Assembly: GCA_002359495.1 (NCBI GenBank)
Contig: DENB01000001.1
Location: 6,180 to 15,657 of the forward strand
Length of the DNA: 9,478 nt
Reading direction: 5' to 3'
Origin: Enterobacteriaceae bacterium UBA2655
GTDB lineage: Bacteria > Pseudomonadota > Gammaproteobacteria > Enterobacterales > Enterobacteriaceae
Shown here: in pieces, positions 1 through 6,558 of the stretch
Layout of the letters: each line of letters starts with the position of its first letter
Numbering within the stretch: the stretch's first letter is position 1
The notes under the pieces: generated by a model
Told to the model about the DNA's origin: nothing
What the model saw: the letters and a program-made list of their open reading frames with translations, nothing else
Database searches by the model: none
Made by a program: the position numbers and the translations under genes

Positions 1-496
1 CGACGGCGATACCGGCTCCACCTTCGCCGCCGGCGCGCGCAGGGTGAACAAAGCGCTGGAGGAGAACCAGCTGCCCTTAGCCGAACTGCCGACGCTAATG
101 GCGGTGGTGGGCGAACAGCTGGCGACAGTGATGGGCGGATCGAGCGGCGTGCTGATGTCGATTCTGTTTACCGCCGCCGGCCAGCAGCTGGAGCAGGGCG
201 GCAGCGTGGCGCAGGCGCTGGAGCACGGTCTTGAGCGCATGAAACATTACGGCGGCGCGCAGATCGGCCACCGTACGCTGGTGGATGCGCTGGAGCCGGC
301 GCTGAAGGCGCTGTTGGCGGGCGAGTCGTTAGCGGCGGCGGCGGCGGCGGCGCGACAGGGCGCGGATTCCACCGCGCAGATGCAGAGCGCGAAAGCGGGC
401 CGCTCTTCCTACCTTAACCAGCAAAGTCTGAACGGCGTGAAAGATCCCGGCGCTTACGCGGTAGAGAAGGTGTTCGCGGCGCTGAGCCAGGGGTGA
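1..496 (+). CDS. Dihydroxyacetone kinase, DhaL (ADP/ATP-binding) domain, 3' part
   Basis: This is the C-terminal part of a gene cut by the left window edge; the reading frame is open from base 2. The first visible residues, DGDTGSTFAAGAR, match the DhaL motif whose aspartates bind the Mg-nucleotide. Further on come MGGSSGVL and GAQIGHRTLVDAL, and near the end KAGRSSYLNQQSL and DPGAYA, all typical of the DhaL/DAK2 all-helical barrel that supplies the phosphoryl group for dihydroxyacetone phosphorylation in the cytosol. An alanine run (AAAAAAAR) lies in a surface-like linker. The ending resembles the single-chain ATP-dependent DhaK-DhaL kinase more than the PTS-dependent stand-alone DhaL, but the upstream half is missing, so this cannot be decided here. 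The gene ends in TGA and faces sbmA tail to tail. Confidence 0.88.
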   Translation, partial: DGDTGSTFAAGARRVNKALEENQLPLAELPTLMAVVGEQLATVMGGSSGVLMSILFTAAGQQLEQGGSVAQALEHGLERMKHYGGAQIGHRTLVDALEPALKALLAGESLAAAAAAARQGADSTAQMQSAKAGRSSYLNQQSLNGVKDPGAYAVEKVFAALSQG

Positions 497-500
497 CGAC

Positions 501-527
501 GCGCGCTTCCCCGGACGGGAAGCGCGC
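501..527. terminator. Perfect 11-bp hairpin between convergent genes
   Basis: The arm GCGCGCTTCCC (501-511), a 5-nt loop and the arm GGGAAGCGCGC (517-527) form a perfect stem starting 4 nt after the stop of the DhaL-type gene and ending 7 nt before the stop of sbmA. It sits where a shared bidirectional terminator is expected. Neither strand has a run of T after the stem, so it is not a classic intrinsic terminator; it may act as a 3' stabilising stem or as a weak terminator for both converging transcripts. Confidence 0.55.
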
Positions 528-534
528 AGGGCGG

Positions 535-1770
535 CTACTCGGCCGCCTCCTTCATCATCTCCTGATGCGGAACGTCGCTGAGGATCTGCTCGAAGCTGCG
601 CAGACGCTTGTAGATCGACATCAGCTCCACCAGCGTCGACCACGAGGTGATCAGATACTGGAACGAGGAGCGCACCTGATCAAACACGTTGGTGATCTGG
701 TTCAGCAGGCCAAGCGTGATGGTGCCGGCGACGATCGAGGGAAACAGCACAAACAGGCCGAAGACGTTATCGACCTGCAGATAGAGAATGCGCGTGATAT
801 TGAAGTAGAGATAGTGGAAATAGAGGCGGAAATAGTTGTAACGCACGCGGCCAAAGAGTTCAGCCACGGTCGGCGGCGCGGCGCGATGCGGATCGTCCTC
901 GCCATACACCAGCTCTTTACGGTAGGCCGCCTCCACCCGTTGATTGCGGAACTCCAGCCCCGGCAGCTTAATCCCCACTAGCGCCAGCAGCGCCGTGCCG
1001 AACAGCGACCAGAGCAGCGCGGCGATCACCAGCGCATAAGGAATGTTGCCGAGGATCGGCACATCTTTGACATGATGCGACAGCGAAACCAGCACCGGCA
1101 GAAAGGCGATCAGCGTCATGATGGCCTGAATAAAGCTGACGCCCCAGTCTTCCAGGGTGCTGGCGAAGCGCATGGTGTCTTCCTGCACACGCTGCGCTGC
1201 GCCTTCCACGTTACGCAGACGCTGCCAGTGATGCATGTAGTAGTTGTTCATCGCGGTGCGCCAGCGGAACACCCAGTGGCTGATGAAAAAGGAGTTCATC
1301 ACGCCGATCACCACGGCGATCAGGGCGATGCCCAGAAAGATCATCACCTGATGATAAAACTCGGTCACCGGCACCGATCCCGCTTTGGTCAGCGCTTTTT
1401 GGATCAGATCGTAGAACGGGCCATACCAGGCGTTCACCGCCACGCCCACCTGCACGCCGAACCAGGTGACAAACACGATCAGCGCCGAGCCCCATACTGA
1501 CCAGCGCTGCCAGGGATGATTATCGATCATCCGCCAGGCCAGCGCGAAAATCGCCACCACAATCCAGTAATAGGCGTAAAACCAGAGCTGGCTGGCGGCG
1601 ATAAAACGCAGCGCGCTGGTTGGCAACGGCTGCTTTACCGCCTCCGCCATGACGGGCCACAGGGAAGGCAATTCACTGGCGAAGCCGAACCAGACGAATA
1701 CCGCCAGCAGGCTCCAGATGGCGGCCGAGCTGAAGAACAGCGCGGGTCGGGGGAAATAGGACTTAAACAT
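535..1770 (-). CDS. sbmA: Peptide antibiotic transporter SbmA
   Basis: The 411-residue product is an inner-membrane protein of the SbmA/BacA family, close in length to E. coli SbmA (about 406). As far as I can recall that sequence, long stretches agree with it: AVNAWYGPFYDLIQ (about 112-124), VFRWRTAMN (167-175), EGAAQRVQEDTMRFASTLE (189-207), IKLPGLEF (267-274), AYRKELVYGEDD (282-293) and YLQVDNVFGLF (330-340). Hydrophobic segments are visible near 11-33, 61-80, 92-115, 142-163, 214-232, 245-266 and 333-355. In enterobacteria SbmA is a proton-driven homodimer that imports microcins B17 and J25, proline-rich antimicrobial peptides and bleomycin; its native substrate is unknown. The ATG is preceded by GGAG with 5 nt spacing. 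In E. coli sbmA is followed by yaiW; here it faces a dihydroxyacetone kinase gene instead. Confidence 0.96.
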   Translation of the reverse strand: MFKSYFPRPALFFSSAAIWSLLAVFVWFGFASELPSLWPVMAEAVKQPLPTSALRFIAASQLWFYAYYWIVVAIFALAWRMIDNHPWQRWSVWGSALIVFVTWFGVQVGVAVNAWYGPFYDLIQKALTKAGSVPVTEFYHQVMIFLGIALIAVVIGVMNSFFISHWVFRWRTAMNNYYMHHWQRLRNVEGAAQRVQEDTMRFASTLEDWGVSFIQAIMTLIAFLPVLVSLSHHVKDVPILGNIPYALVIAALLWSLFGTALLALVGIKLPGLEFRNQRVEAAYRKELVYGEDDPHRAAPPTVAELFGRVRYNYFRLYFHYLYFNITRILYLQVDNVFGLFVLFPSIVAGTITLGLLNQITNVFDQVRSSFQYLITSWSTLVELMSIYKRLRSFEQILSDVPHQEMMKEAAE

Positions 1771-1795
1771 ATCATCTCCATAGTTTTATCCCACT

Positions 1796-1825
1796 GTTAT
1801 AACGTCTAATGCGGCTGTTAGTCAG
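1796..1825 (-). promoter_or_regulatory. Candidate sbmA promoter
   Basis: On the minus strand CTGACT (1825-1820) as a -35 and TATAAC (1801-1796) as a -10 are 18 nt apart, about 25 nt upstream of the sbmA ATG. Matches to consensus are moderate (4 of 6 and 5 of 6). E. coli sbmA is known to be under sigma-E control; I did not find a clear sigma-E type promoter here. Confidence 0.35.
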
Positions 1826-1947
1826 TTCGGGGTTGTTTCTGAGGATGTCAGCTGCGCTTTTTGCTGCGGCAAAATCCTGCGCTAACGGCAAATGTTAAGA
1901 AATTTGTGCGAATTTGTTTCTCCGCGCTAAATCTTTGTCGATTGCGG

Positions 1948-1956
1948 TGTTACACT
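1948..1956 (+). promoter_or_regulatory. Extended -10 promoter of the dehydrogenase operon
   Basis: TGT followed by TACACT forms an extended -10 element (TGn plus a hexamer matching TATAAT at 4 of 6 positions, including the key first T-A and last T). No good -35 lies 17 nt upstream, which suits an extended -10 or an activator-dependent promoter. Transcription would start near 1963, immediately before the 1965-1980 palindrome and about 110 nt before the first ATG. Confidence 0.45.
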
Positions 1957-1964
1957 ACGCGCCG

Positions 1965-1980
1965 CTGTTACCGGTAACAG
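1965..1980. promoter_or_regulatory. Perfect 16-bp palindrome, predicted GntR-type (gluconate) operator
   Basis: CTGTTACCGGTAACAG is its own reverse complement over all 16 bases, with the central CG usual for LacI-family operators. It closely resembles the enterobacterial GntR operator (TGTTACC/GGTAACA half-sites) that controls gluconate uptake and kinase genes and is released by gluconate. It lies at about +2 to +17 of the predicted transcript, the usual repressor-roadblock position, and directly upstream of a gluconate-dehydrogenase-like operon. The palindrome and its position are seen; assignment to GntR, IdnR or a related regulator is inferred, and no regulator gene is present in the window. 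Confidence 0.7.
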
Positions 1981-2043
1981 AACCGATGTATTCCTTTAAC
2001 TGCGAATAAAAACCAATACAAAGCAACCAATTAAACTTTCATG

Positions 2044-2058
2044 CCGCACCCTGTGCGG
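2044..2058 (+). promoter_or_regulatory. Leader hairpin next to the ribosome binding site
   Basis: CCGCAC (2044-2049), loop CCT and GTGCGG (2053-2058) form a short GC-rich stem ending 4 nt before the GAGG (2063-2066) that serves the ATG at 2074. It is too small for a riboswitch. It could tune initiation or protect the 5' end of the coding region, or be incidental. Confidence 0.3.
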
Positions 2059-2073
2059 TACTGAGGCAATGTC

Positions 2074-2814
2074 ATGTCAACACAGAAAAATGGTCATACG
2101 CGCAGGGACTTCCTGCTGAGAACCATCACCCTGGCGCCGGCAATGGCGGTAGGCGGCACGGCCGTCGGCGCGCTGGCGCTCTCTCCTGCGGTGAACGCGG
2201 CGGCATCCGAGACCCCCGCCGGTCCGCAAAAAGCGCGCGATTATCAGCCGAGCTGGTTCAACAGCGAAGAGTTCGCCTTTATCACCGCCGCCGTGGCGCG
2301 TCTGATCCCCAGCGACGAACGCGGTCCGGGCGCGCTGGAAGCGGGCGTGCCGGAATTTATCGATCGCCAGATGAACACCCCTTACGCCACCGGCGCCAAC
2401 TGGTACATGCAAGGACCGTTTAACCCCGATCTGCCGAAAGAGCTGGGCTATCAGCTGCCGCTGGTGCCGCAGCAGATCTACCGTCTCGGCCTGGCGGAAG
2501 CCGACGCCTACAGCAAAGTGCAGCACGGCAAGGTCTTCGCCGAACTGAGCGGCGAACAGCAGGACGATCTGCTCAAGGCGATGGAGAGCGGCAAGGCGGA
2601 GTTCAAACAGCTGCCGAGCAAAACCTTTTTCGCTTTTCTGCTGCAAAACACCCGCGAAGGTTTCTTCAGCGACCCGGTTCACGGCGGCAATCAGGGCATG
2701 GTGGGCTGGAAGCTGATCGGCTTCCCCGGCGCCCGTGCCGACTTTATGGACTGGGTAGAGCGCGGCGAACGTTATCCGTTCCCGTCAGTATCAATTCGCG
2801 GGGACAGAGCGTAA
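2074..2814 (+). CDS. Gluconate 2-dehydrogenase, gamma (small) subunit with Tat signal
   Basis: This 246-residue protein is the small subunit of a membrane-bound FAD-dependent dehydrogenase (gluconate_2-dh3 family). It starts with a twin-arginine signal: TRRDFLLR at 9-16, a hydrophobic stretch to about 36, and a probable cleavage around VNA-AA (40-44). The flavoprotein subunit encoded next has no signal peptide of its own, so in this family the small subunit carries it folded through the Tat system and caps it in the periplasm. The rest (for example [20 protein letters not shown] and DRQMNTPYA) has the family's usual composition and no cofactor motif. GAGG with 7 nt spacing precedes the ATG. 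The stop is 2 nt from the next start, so the genes are translationally coupled. A keto-gluconate or other sugar dehydrogenase of the same architecture is the main alternative. Confidence 0.87.
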   Translation: MSTQKNGHTRRDFLLRTITLAPAMAVGGTAVGALALSPAVNAAASETPAGPQKARDYQPSWFNSEEFAFITAAVARLIPSDERGPGALEAGVPEFIDRQMNTPYATGANWYMQGPFNPDLPKELGYQLPLVPQQIYRLGLAEADAYSKVQHGKVFAELSGEQQDDLLKAMESGKAEFKQLPSKTFFAFLLQNTREGFFSDPVHGGNQGMVGWKLIGFPGARADFMDWVERGERYPFPSVSIRGDRA

Positions 2815-2816
2815 CC

Positions 2817-4601
2817 ATGGCAAACGAAATGAAAAAAGTGGACGCGGTGATTGTCGGCTTCGGCTGGGCGGGCGCGATCATGGCGAAAGAGCTGACCGAA
2901 GCAGGGCTGAACGTGCTGGCGCTGGAGCGCGGTCCGCATCGCGACACCTGGCCGGACGGCGCCTATCCGCAGTCGATCGACGAACTGACCTATAACATCC
3001 GCAAAAAACTGTTCCAGGATCTGTCAAAAAGCACCGTCACTATCCGTCACAACGCCTCGCAAACCGCAGTGCCTTACCGTCAGCTGGCGGCTTTTCTGCC
3101 GGGCACCGGCACCGGCGGCGCGGGCCTGCACTGGTCCGGCGTCCATTTCCGCGTCGATCCGGTGGAGCTGCAGATGCGCAGCCACTATGAAGAGCGCTAC
3201 GGCAAAAACTTTATCCCGCAGGAGATGACCATCCAGGACTTCGGCGTCACCTACGAGGAGCTGGAGCCGTACTTCGATCGGGCGGAGAAAGTGTTCGGCA
3301 CCTCCGGCAACGCGTGGAGCGTCAAAGGCAAGGTGGTTAACCGGGATCACGGCGGCAACCCCTTCGCGCCGGATCGCTCCGACGAGTTCCCGCTGCCTGC
3401 GCAGAAGCGCACCTACTCGGCGCAGCTGTTCGCCCAGGCGGCGGCGAAGGTCGGCTATCATCCTTACGATCTGCCTTCCGCCAACACCTCTGCGCCTTAT
3501 ACCAACCCCTACGGCGCGCAGATGGGACCGTGCAACTTTTGCGGCTACTGCAGCGGCTACGCCTGCTACATGTACTCGAAAGCGTCGCCGAACGTCAATA
3601 TTCTGCCGGCGCTGCGTCAGGAGCCTAAATTCGAGCTGTGCAACAACGCTTACGTGCTGCGCGTTAACCTGACCGACGATAAAAAGCGCGCCACCGGCGT
3701 CACCTATCTCGATGCGCAGGGGCGTGAAGTGGTGCAGCCAGCGGATCTGGTGATCCTTTCCGCATTCCAGTTCCACAACGTGCACCTGATGCTGCTTTCC
3801 GGCATCGGCAAGCCGTACAACCCGATCACCAACGAAGGTACGGTAGGCCGCAACTTCGCCTATCAGAACATGACCACCATCAAGGCGCTGTTCGACAAGA
3901 ACACCACCACCAATCCCTTTATCGGCGCAGGTGGCAACGGCGTGGCGGTGGATGATTTCAACGCCGACAACTTTGACCACGGCCCGCACGGCTTCGTGGG
4001 CGGTTCGCCGTTCTGGGTCAACCAGGCGGGCACCAAACCGATCTCCGGTCTGCCGACGCCGACCGGCACGCCGGGCTGGGGCAGCGAGTGGAAAGCGGCG
4101 GTGGCGGACACCTATACCCATCACCTGTCGATGGACGCCCACGGCGCGCACCAGTCTTACCGCAACAACTATCTCGATCTCGATCCCAACTACAAGGATG
4201 CGTACGGTCAGCCGCTGCTGCGTATGACCTTCGACTGGCAGGAAAACGACATCAAGATGGCGCAATTTATGTTCGGGAAGATGCACAAAATCGCCGAGGC
4301 GATGAACCCGAAACTGATTATGGGCGCGGCGAAAACCGCCGATACGCATTTCGACAGCACCACCTATCAGACTACCCATATGAACGGCGGCGCCATCATG
4401 GGCGAAGATCCGAAAACCAGCGCGGTAAACCGCTACCTGCAAAGCTGGGACGTGCCGAACGTGTTCGTGCCGGGCGCCTCCGCCTTCCCGCAGGGACTCG
4501 GCTATAACCCCACCGGTCTGGTCGCTGCGCTGACTTACTGGTCGGCCAAAGCCATTCGTGAACACTATCTGAAAAACCCAGGCCCACTGGTACAGGCATA
4601 A
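2817..4601 (+). CDS. Gluconate 2-dehydrogenase, alpha (FAD, GMC-type) subunit
   Basis: The 594-residue catalytic subunit belongs to the GMC oxidoreductases. The FAD-binding Rossmann motif GFGWAG is at 14-19, with LERG following at about 36-39; a second flavin motif, GTGTGGAGLHWSG, starts at 96. Near the C-terminus HMNGGAIMGEDP holds His521, and GYNPTG holds Asn564. Their spacing of 43 matches the catalytic His/His or His/Asn pair of GMC enzymes such as glucose oxidase. Cys239, 242, 245 and 250 (C-x2-C-x2-C-x4-C) form an iron-sulfur site like that found in related FAD glucose and fructose dehydrogenases, which relays electrons from flavin to heme. No signal peptide is visible, so export would be by hitch-hiking with the gamma subunit. 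The reaction is probably D-gluconate to 2-keto-D-gluconate on the periplasmic face. Substrate is inferred from family and operator; 2-ketogluconate or sorbitol dehydrogenases look alike. Confidence 0.88.
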   Translation: MANEMKKVDAVIVGFGWAGAIMAKELTEAGLNVLALERGPHRDTWPDGAYPQSIDELTYNIRKKLFQDLSKSTVTIRHNASQTAVPYRQLAAFLPGTGTGGAGLHWSGVHFRVDPVELQMRSHYEERYGKNFIPQEMTIQDFGVTYEELEPYFDRAEKVFGTSGNAWSVKGKVVNRDHGGNPFAPDRSDEFPLPAQKRTYSAQLFAQAAAKVGYHPYDLPSANTSAPYTNPYGAQMGPCNFCGYCSGYACYMYSKASPNVNILPALRQEPKFELCNNAYVLRVNLTDDKKRATGVTYLDAQGREVVQPADLVILSAFQFHNVHLMLLSGIGKPYNPITNEGTVGRNFAYQNMTTIKALFDKNTTTNPFIGAGGNGVAVDDFNADNFDHGPHGFVGGSPFWVNQAGTKPISGLPTPTGTPGWGSEWKAAVADTYTHHLSMDAHGAHQSYRNNYLDLDPNYKDAYGQPLLRMTFDWQENDIKMAQFMFGKMHKIAEAMNPKLIMGAAKTADTHFDSTTYQTTHMNGGAIMGEDPKTSAVNRYLQSWDVPNVFVPGASAFPQGLGYNPTGLVAALTYWSAKAIREHYLKNPGPLVQA

Positions 4602-4612
4602 GGAACATGGCG

Positions 4613-5935
4613 ATGAAACATGGCATTTTGGCCCTGGTGCTGGGCACGATGACGTTTGCCGCGCTGGCGGACGACAACGCCGCGGCGGATCTGGTGAAAC
4701 GCGGCGAATACCTGGCGCGCGCAGGCGACTGCGTCGCCTGCCACACCGGCAAAGAGGGGAAACCTTTCGCTGGCGGTCTGCCGATGGCGACGCCGATCGG
4801 CACCATCTGGTCCACCAACATTACGCCGGACAAAACCAACGGCATCGGCGATTACAGCTATGACGACTTCCAGAAAGCGGTGCGTCATGGCGTGGCGAAG
4901 AACGGCGACACGCTCTATCCGGCGATGCCTTATCCGTCCTATGCGGTGGTCAGCGACGACGATATGAAGGCGCTTTACGCCTACTTCATGCACGGCGTCG
5001 CGCCGGTGGCGCAGGCGAACAAAGAGAGCGACATTCCGTGGCCGCTGTCGATGCGCTGGCCGCTGGCGATCTGGCGCGGCATCTTCGCGCCGGACGTGAA
5101 GGCGTTCCAGCCGGCGGCGCAGGAAGATCCGGTGCTGGCGCGCGGGCGCTATCTGGTGGAAGGGCTGGGCCATTGCGGCGCCTGCCACACGCCGCGTAGC
5201 CTGACCATGCAGGAGAAAGCGCTGAACAACGGCGAGGGGAACGACTATCTCTCCGGCAGCAACGCGCCGATCGACGGCTGGACCGCCAACAACCTGCGCG
5301 GCGACAACCGCGACGGTCTGGGCCGCTGGAGCGAGAGCGATCTGCGCCAGTTCCTGCGCTATGGCCGCAACGATCATACCGCGGTGTTCGGCGGCATGAC
5401 CGACGTGGTGGAGCACAGCCTGCAGCACCTGAGCGACGACGATATCACGGCGATTGCCCGTTATCTGAAATCGCTCGGCGCGAAGGATCCGGGCCAGGCG
5501 GCGTTCAGCGTGGATGATGCGGTCGTCAAGGCGTTGTGGAAAGGCGACGACAGCAAAACCGGCGCTGCGCTTTATGTCGATAGCTGCGCCGCCTGCCATA
5601 AAACGGACGGCAGCGGCTATCAGCGCTTCTTCCCGGCGCTGCGCGGCAACCCGGTGGTGCTGGAGGAAGATCCGACCTCGCTGATCCACATCGTCCTGAC
5701 CGGCGGCACGGTGCCCGGCGTGCAGGGCGCGCCTTCGCCCATCACCATGCCGGCGTTTGGCTGGCGTCTGAACGATCAGCAGGTGGCGGACGTGGTGAAC
5801 TTTATCCGCACCAGCTGGGGCAACCATGCCGAAAAAGCGGTGACGGCGAAGCAGGTGGCCGAGCTGAGCAAGGATGAAACCGTGCAGCACAACATCGGCA
5901 GCGCCAGCATTACGGAATTGCCGGGCGGCGAGTAA
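4613..5935 (+). CDS. Gluconate 2-dehydrogenase, triheme cytochrome c subunit
   Basis: This subunit passes electrons from the flavoprotein to ubiquinone. It has a Sec signal (hydrophobic run ILALVLGTMTFAALA, cleavage before DD) and three CxxCH heme sites: CVACH, CGACH and CAACH (Cys positions 40/43, 188/191 and 325/328 from this start), one per cytochrome c domain. Candidate distal methionines are in GLPMATP, GGMTD and ITMPAFGW. The chosen start at 4613 has AAGGA 8 nt upstream and gives 440 residues; the in-frame ATG at 4607 is only 2 nt from that site and less likely. The gene begins 11 nt after the flavoprotein stop. Unlike some homologues, the C-terminus (ending ITELPGGE) shows no hydrophobic anchor, so membrane attachment must use another feature. 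Confidence 0.9.
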   Translation: MKHGILALVLGTMTFAALADDNAAADLVKRGEYLARAGDCVACHTGKEGKPFAGGLPMATPIGTIWSTNITPDKTNGIGDYSYDDFQKAVRHGVAKNGDTLYPAMPYPSYAVVSDDDMKALYAYFMHGVAPVAQANKESDIPWPLSMRWPLAIWRGIFAPDVKAFQPAAQEDPVLARGRYLVEGLGHCGACHTPRSLTMQEKALNNGEGNDYLSGSNAPIDGWTANNLRGDNRDGLGRWSESDLRQFLRYGRNDHTAVFGGMTDVVEHSLQHLSDDDITAIARYLKSLGAKDPGQAAFSVDDAVVKALWKGDDSKTGAALYVDSCAACHKTDGSGYQRFFPALRGNPVVLEEDPTSLIHIVLTGGTVPGVQGAPSPITMPAFGWRLNDQQVADVVNFIRTSWGNHAEKAVTAKQVAELSKDETVQHNIGSASITELPGGE

Positions 5936-5973
5936 AAAGCCGGGCGAGCGCCAGGGAAGGCAGTGAATAAAAC

Positions 5974-5994
5974 GGGGGCGCGAACGCGCCCTTT
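5974..5994 (+). terminator. GC-rich hairpin after the dehydrogenase operon
   Basis: GGGCGC (5976-5981), loop GAAC and GCGCCC (5986-5991), followed by TTT, lies about 40 nt after the cytochrome stop. The T run is short, so termination may be partial. It is the best terminator candidate for the three-gene operon. Confidence 0.55.
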
Positions 5995-6032
5995 AAGGGT
6001 AAATCTTAAACCCGCTTCTTTGGAGAGGGGGC

Positions 6033-6089
6033 ATGACTTTGTTGCCCACTCTCTTATCTGATAAACGCTTTGACTCTGATGCGTCGTGA
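6033..6089 (+). other. Possible 18-codon open frame with strong ribosome binding site
   Basis: GGAGAGGGGGC immediately precedes an ATG that opens an 18-codon frame, MTLLPTLLSDKRFDSDAS, ending in TGA at 6087-6089. The ribosome binding site is unusually good for a chance frame. It could be a leader peptide, a small protein, or the surviving 5' end of a gene cut when the neighbouring A/T-rich segment was inserted. I do not recognise the peptide and no promoter is obvious, so it may be fortuitous. Confidence 0.2.
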
Positions 6090-6118
6090 TAAAGCCCACC
6101 AATGGAGGGATTTATTTG

Positions 6119-6493
6119 TCATTCCAGATACAGTTGTGTTACACGACAGTCATACAACTTTGCCAGCTTCTGCAGCGTTGCCTTATGAGGCTTGGCGCGA
6201 GTTTCCATTTTAGCCACTCCGCTTGTGGAAATCCCCAACGCTTCAGCCACTTGCTCACGAGTCAGCCCACGATGAAGACGCCAGGCGACATGCATAGGTA
6301 CGTCCTGTTTGTTGCGGATGGTGACTATTTCATGAGGGTAGGTTTCATCGTCGTTCGGCCCCGCTTCATAGGGAACCGACTCAAAAAAAATATCTAATTC
6401 ACTTTCCGCTACCAGTTTTTCGAAAAGCTCGATAGGTATTACCGCGCTTTGTCTTTTGCCACTGGCATCAGTCAAAAATTGAATGCCGTTCAT
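6119..6493 (-). CDS. XRE-family antitoxin with Phd-like N-terminus
   Basis: The 124-residue protein is a probable antitoxin of a type II toxin-antitoxin pair. Residues 1-30 (IQFLTDASGKRQSAVIPIEL, then LFEKLVAE) look like the Phd/YefM-type start seen in many such antitoxins. An acidic linker at about 35-58 (PNDDETYPHE) is probably the toxin-neutralising part. Residues 67-118 form an XRE helix-turn-helix, with LTREQVAEALGISTSGVAKM at 77-96 covering the DNA-recognition helices. It would bind DNA to repress its own promoter. It lies 65 nt downstream of the remains of a RelE/ParE-like toxin gene on the same strand, the toxin-first order of higBA-type loci, and has its own GGAG 9 nt before the ATG. 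The frame is intact, unlike its partner. It could now act only as a regulator or as an antidote to related toxins. Confidence 0.82.
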   Translation of the reverse strand: MNGIQFLTDASGKRQSAVIPIELFEKLVAESELDIFFESVPYEAGPNDDETYPHEIVTIRNKQDVPMHVAWRLHRGLTREQVAEALGISTSGVAKMETRAKPHKATLQKLAKLYDCRVTQLYLE

Positions 6494-6558
6494 GGTTGAT
6501 TACTCCGGTTTATCTCTCAGATTAATGGAACGGGCGTCAGGCAGGTTTGCCGTCTTTC

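Larger units (their letters stand above)
1771..2073. other. Divergent intergenic region, sbmA / gluconate dehydrogenase operon
   Basis: These 303 bases separate sbmA (leftwards) from the dehydrogenase operon (rightwards) and hold no convincing gene. They are clearly richer in A/T than the flanking genes. From left to right they contain a candidate sbmA promoter (1796-1825), a short inverted repeat TTTTGC-TGCG-GCAAAA (1859-1874), an extended -10 promoter (1948-1956), a perfect operator palindrome (1965-1980), and a leader of about 110 nt ending in a small hairpin (2044-2058) just before the ribosome binding site of the first dehydrogenase gene. Confidence 0.8.

Noticed and set aside
340..356. 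GGC/GCG triplet run encoding polyalanine, considered as a phase-variable repeat
   Set aside because: Length changes would only add or remove alanines in frame within a flexible linker, and short Ala runs are common in GC-rich genes.
493..981. Plus-strand frame of 162 codons opposite the end of sbmA
   Set aside because: It is antisense to conserved SbmA sequence, its composition is shadow-like, and it begins inside the tail of the DhaL gene.
1901..1920. Possible CRP site (AATTTGTGCG AATTTGTTTC)
   Set aside because: It has only one half resembling TGTGA and no TCACA half at the right distance.
3024..5890. Very long open frames on the minus strand opposite the flavoprotein and cytochrome genes (513 and 441 codons)
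   Set aside because: They lie antisense to genes with clear cofactor motifs. The translations are rich in Arg, His, Val and Ala with no domain, which is what strong G/C third-position bias produces.
6086..6397. Plus-strand frame of 103 codons opposite the antitoxin
   Set aside because: It is antisense to a clear XRE helix-turn-helix gene and is cysteine-rich without pattern.
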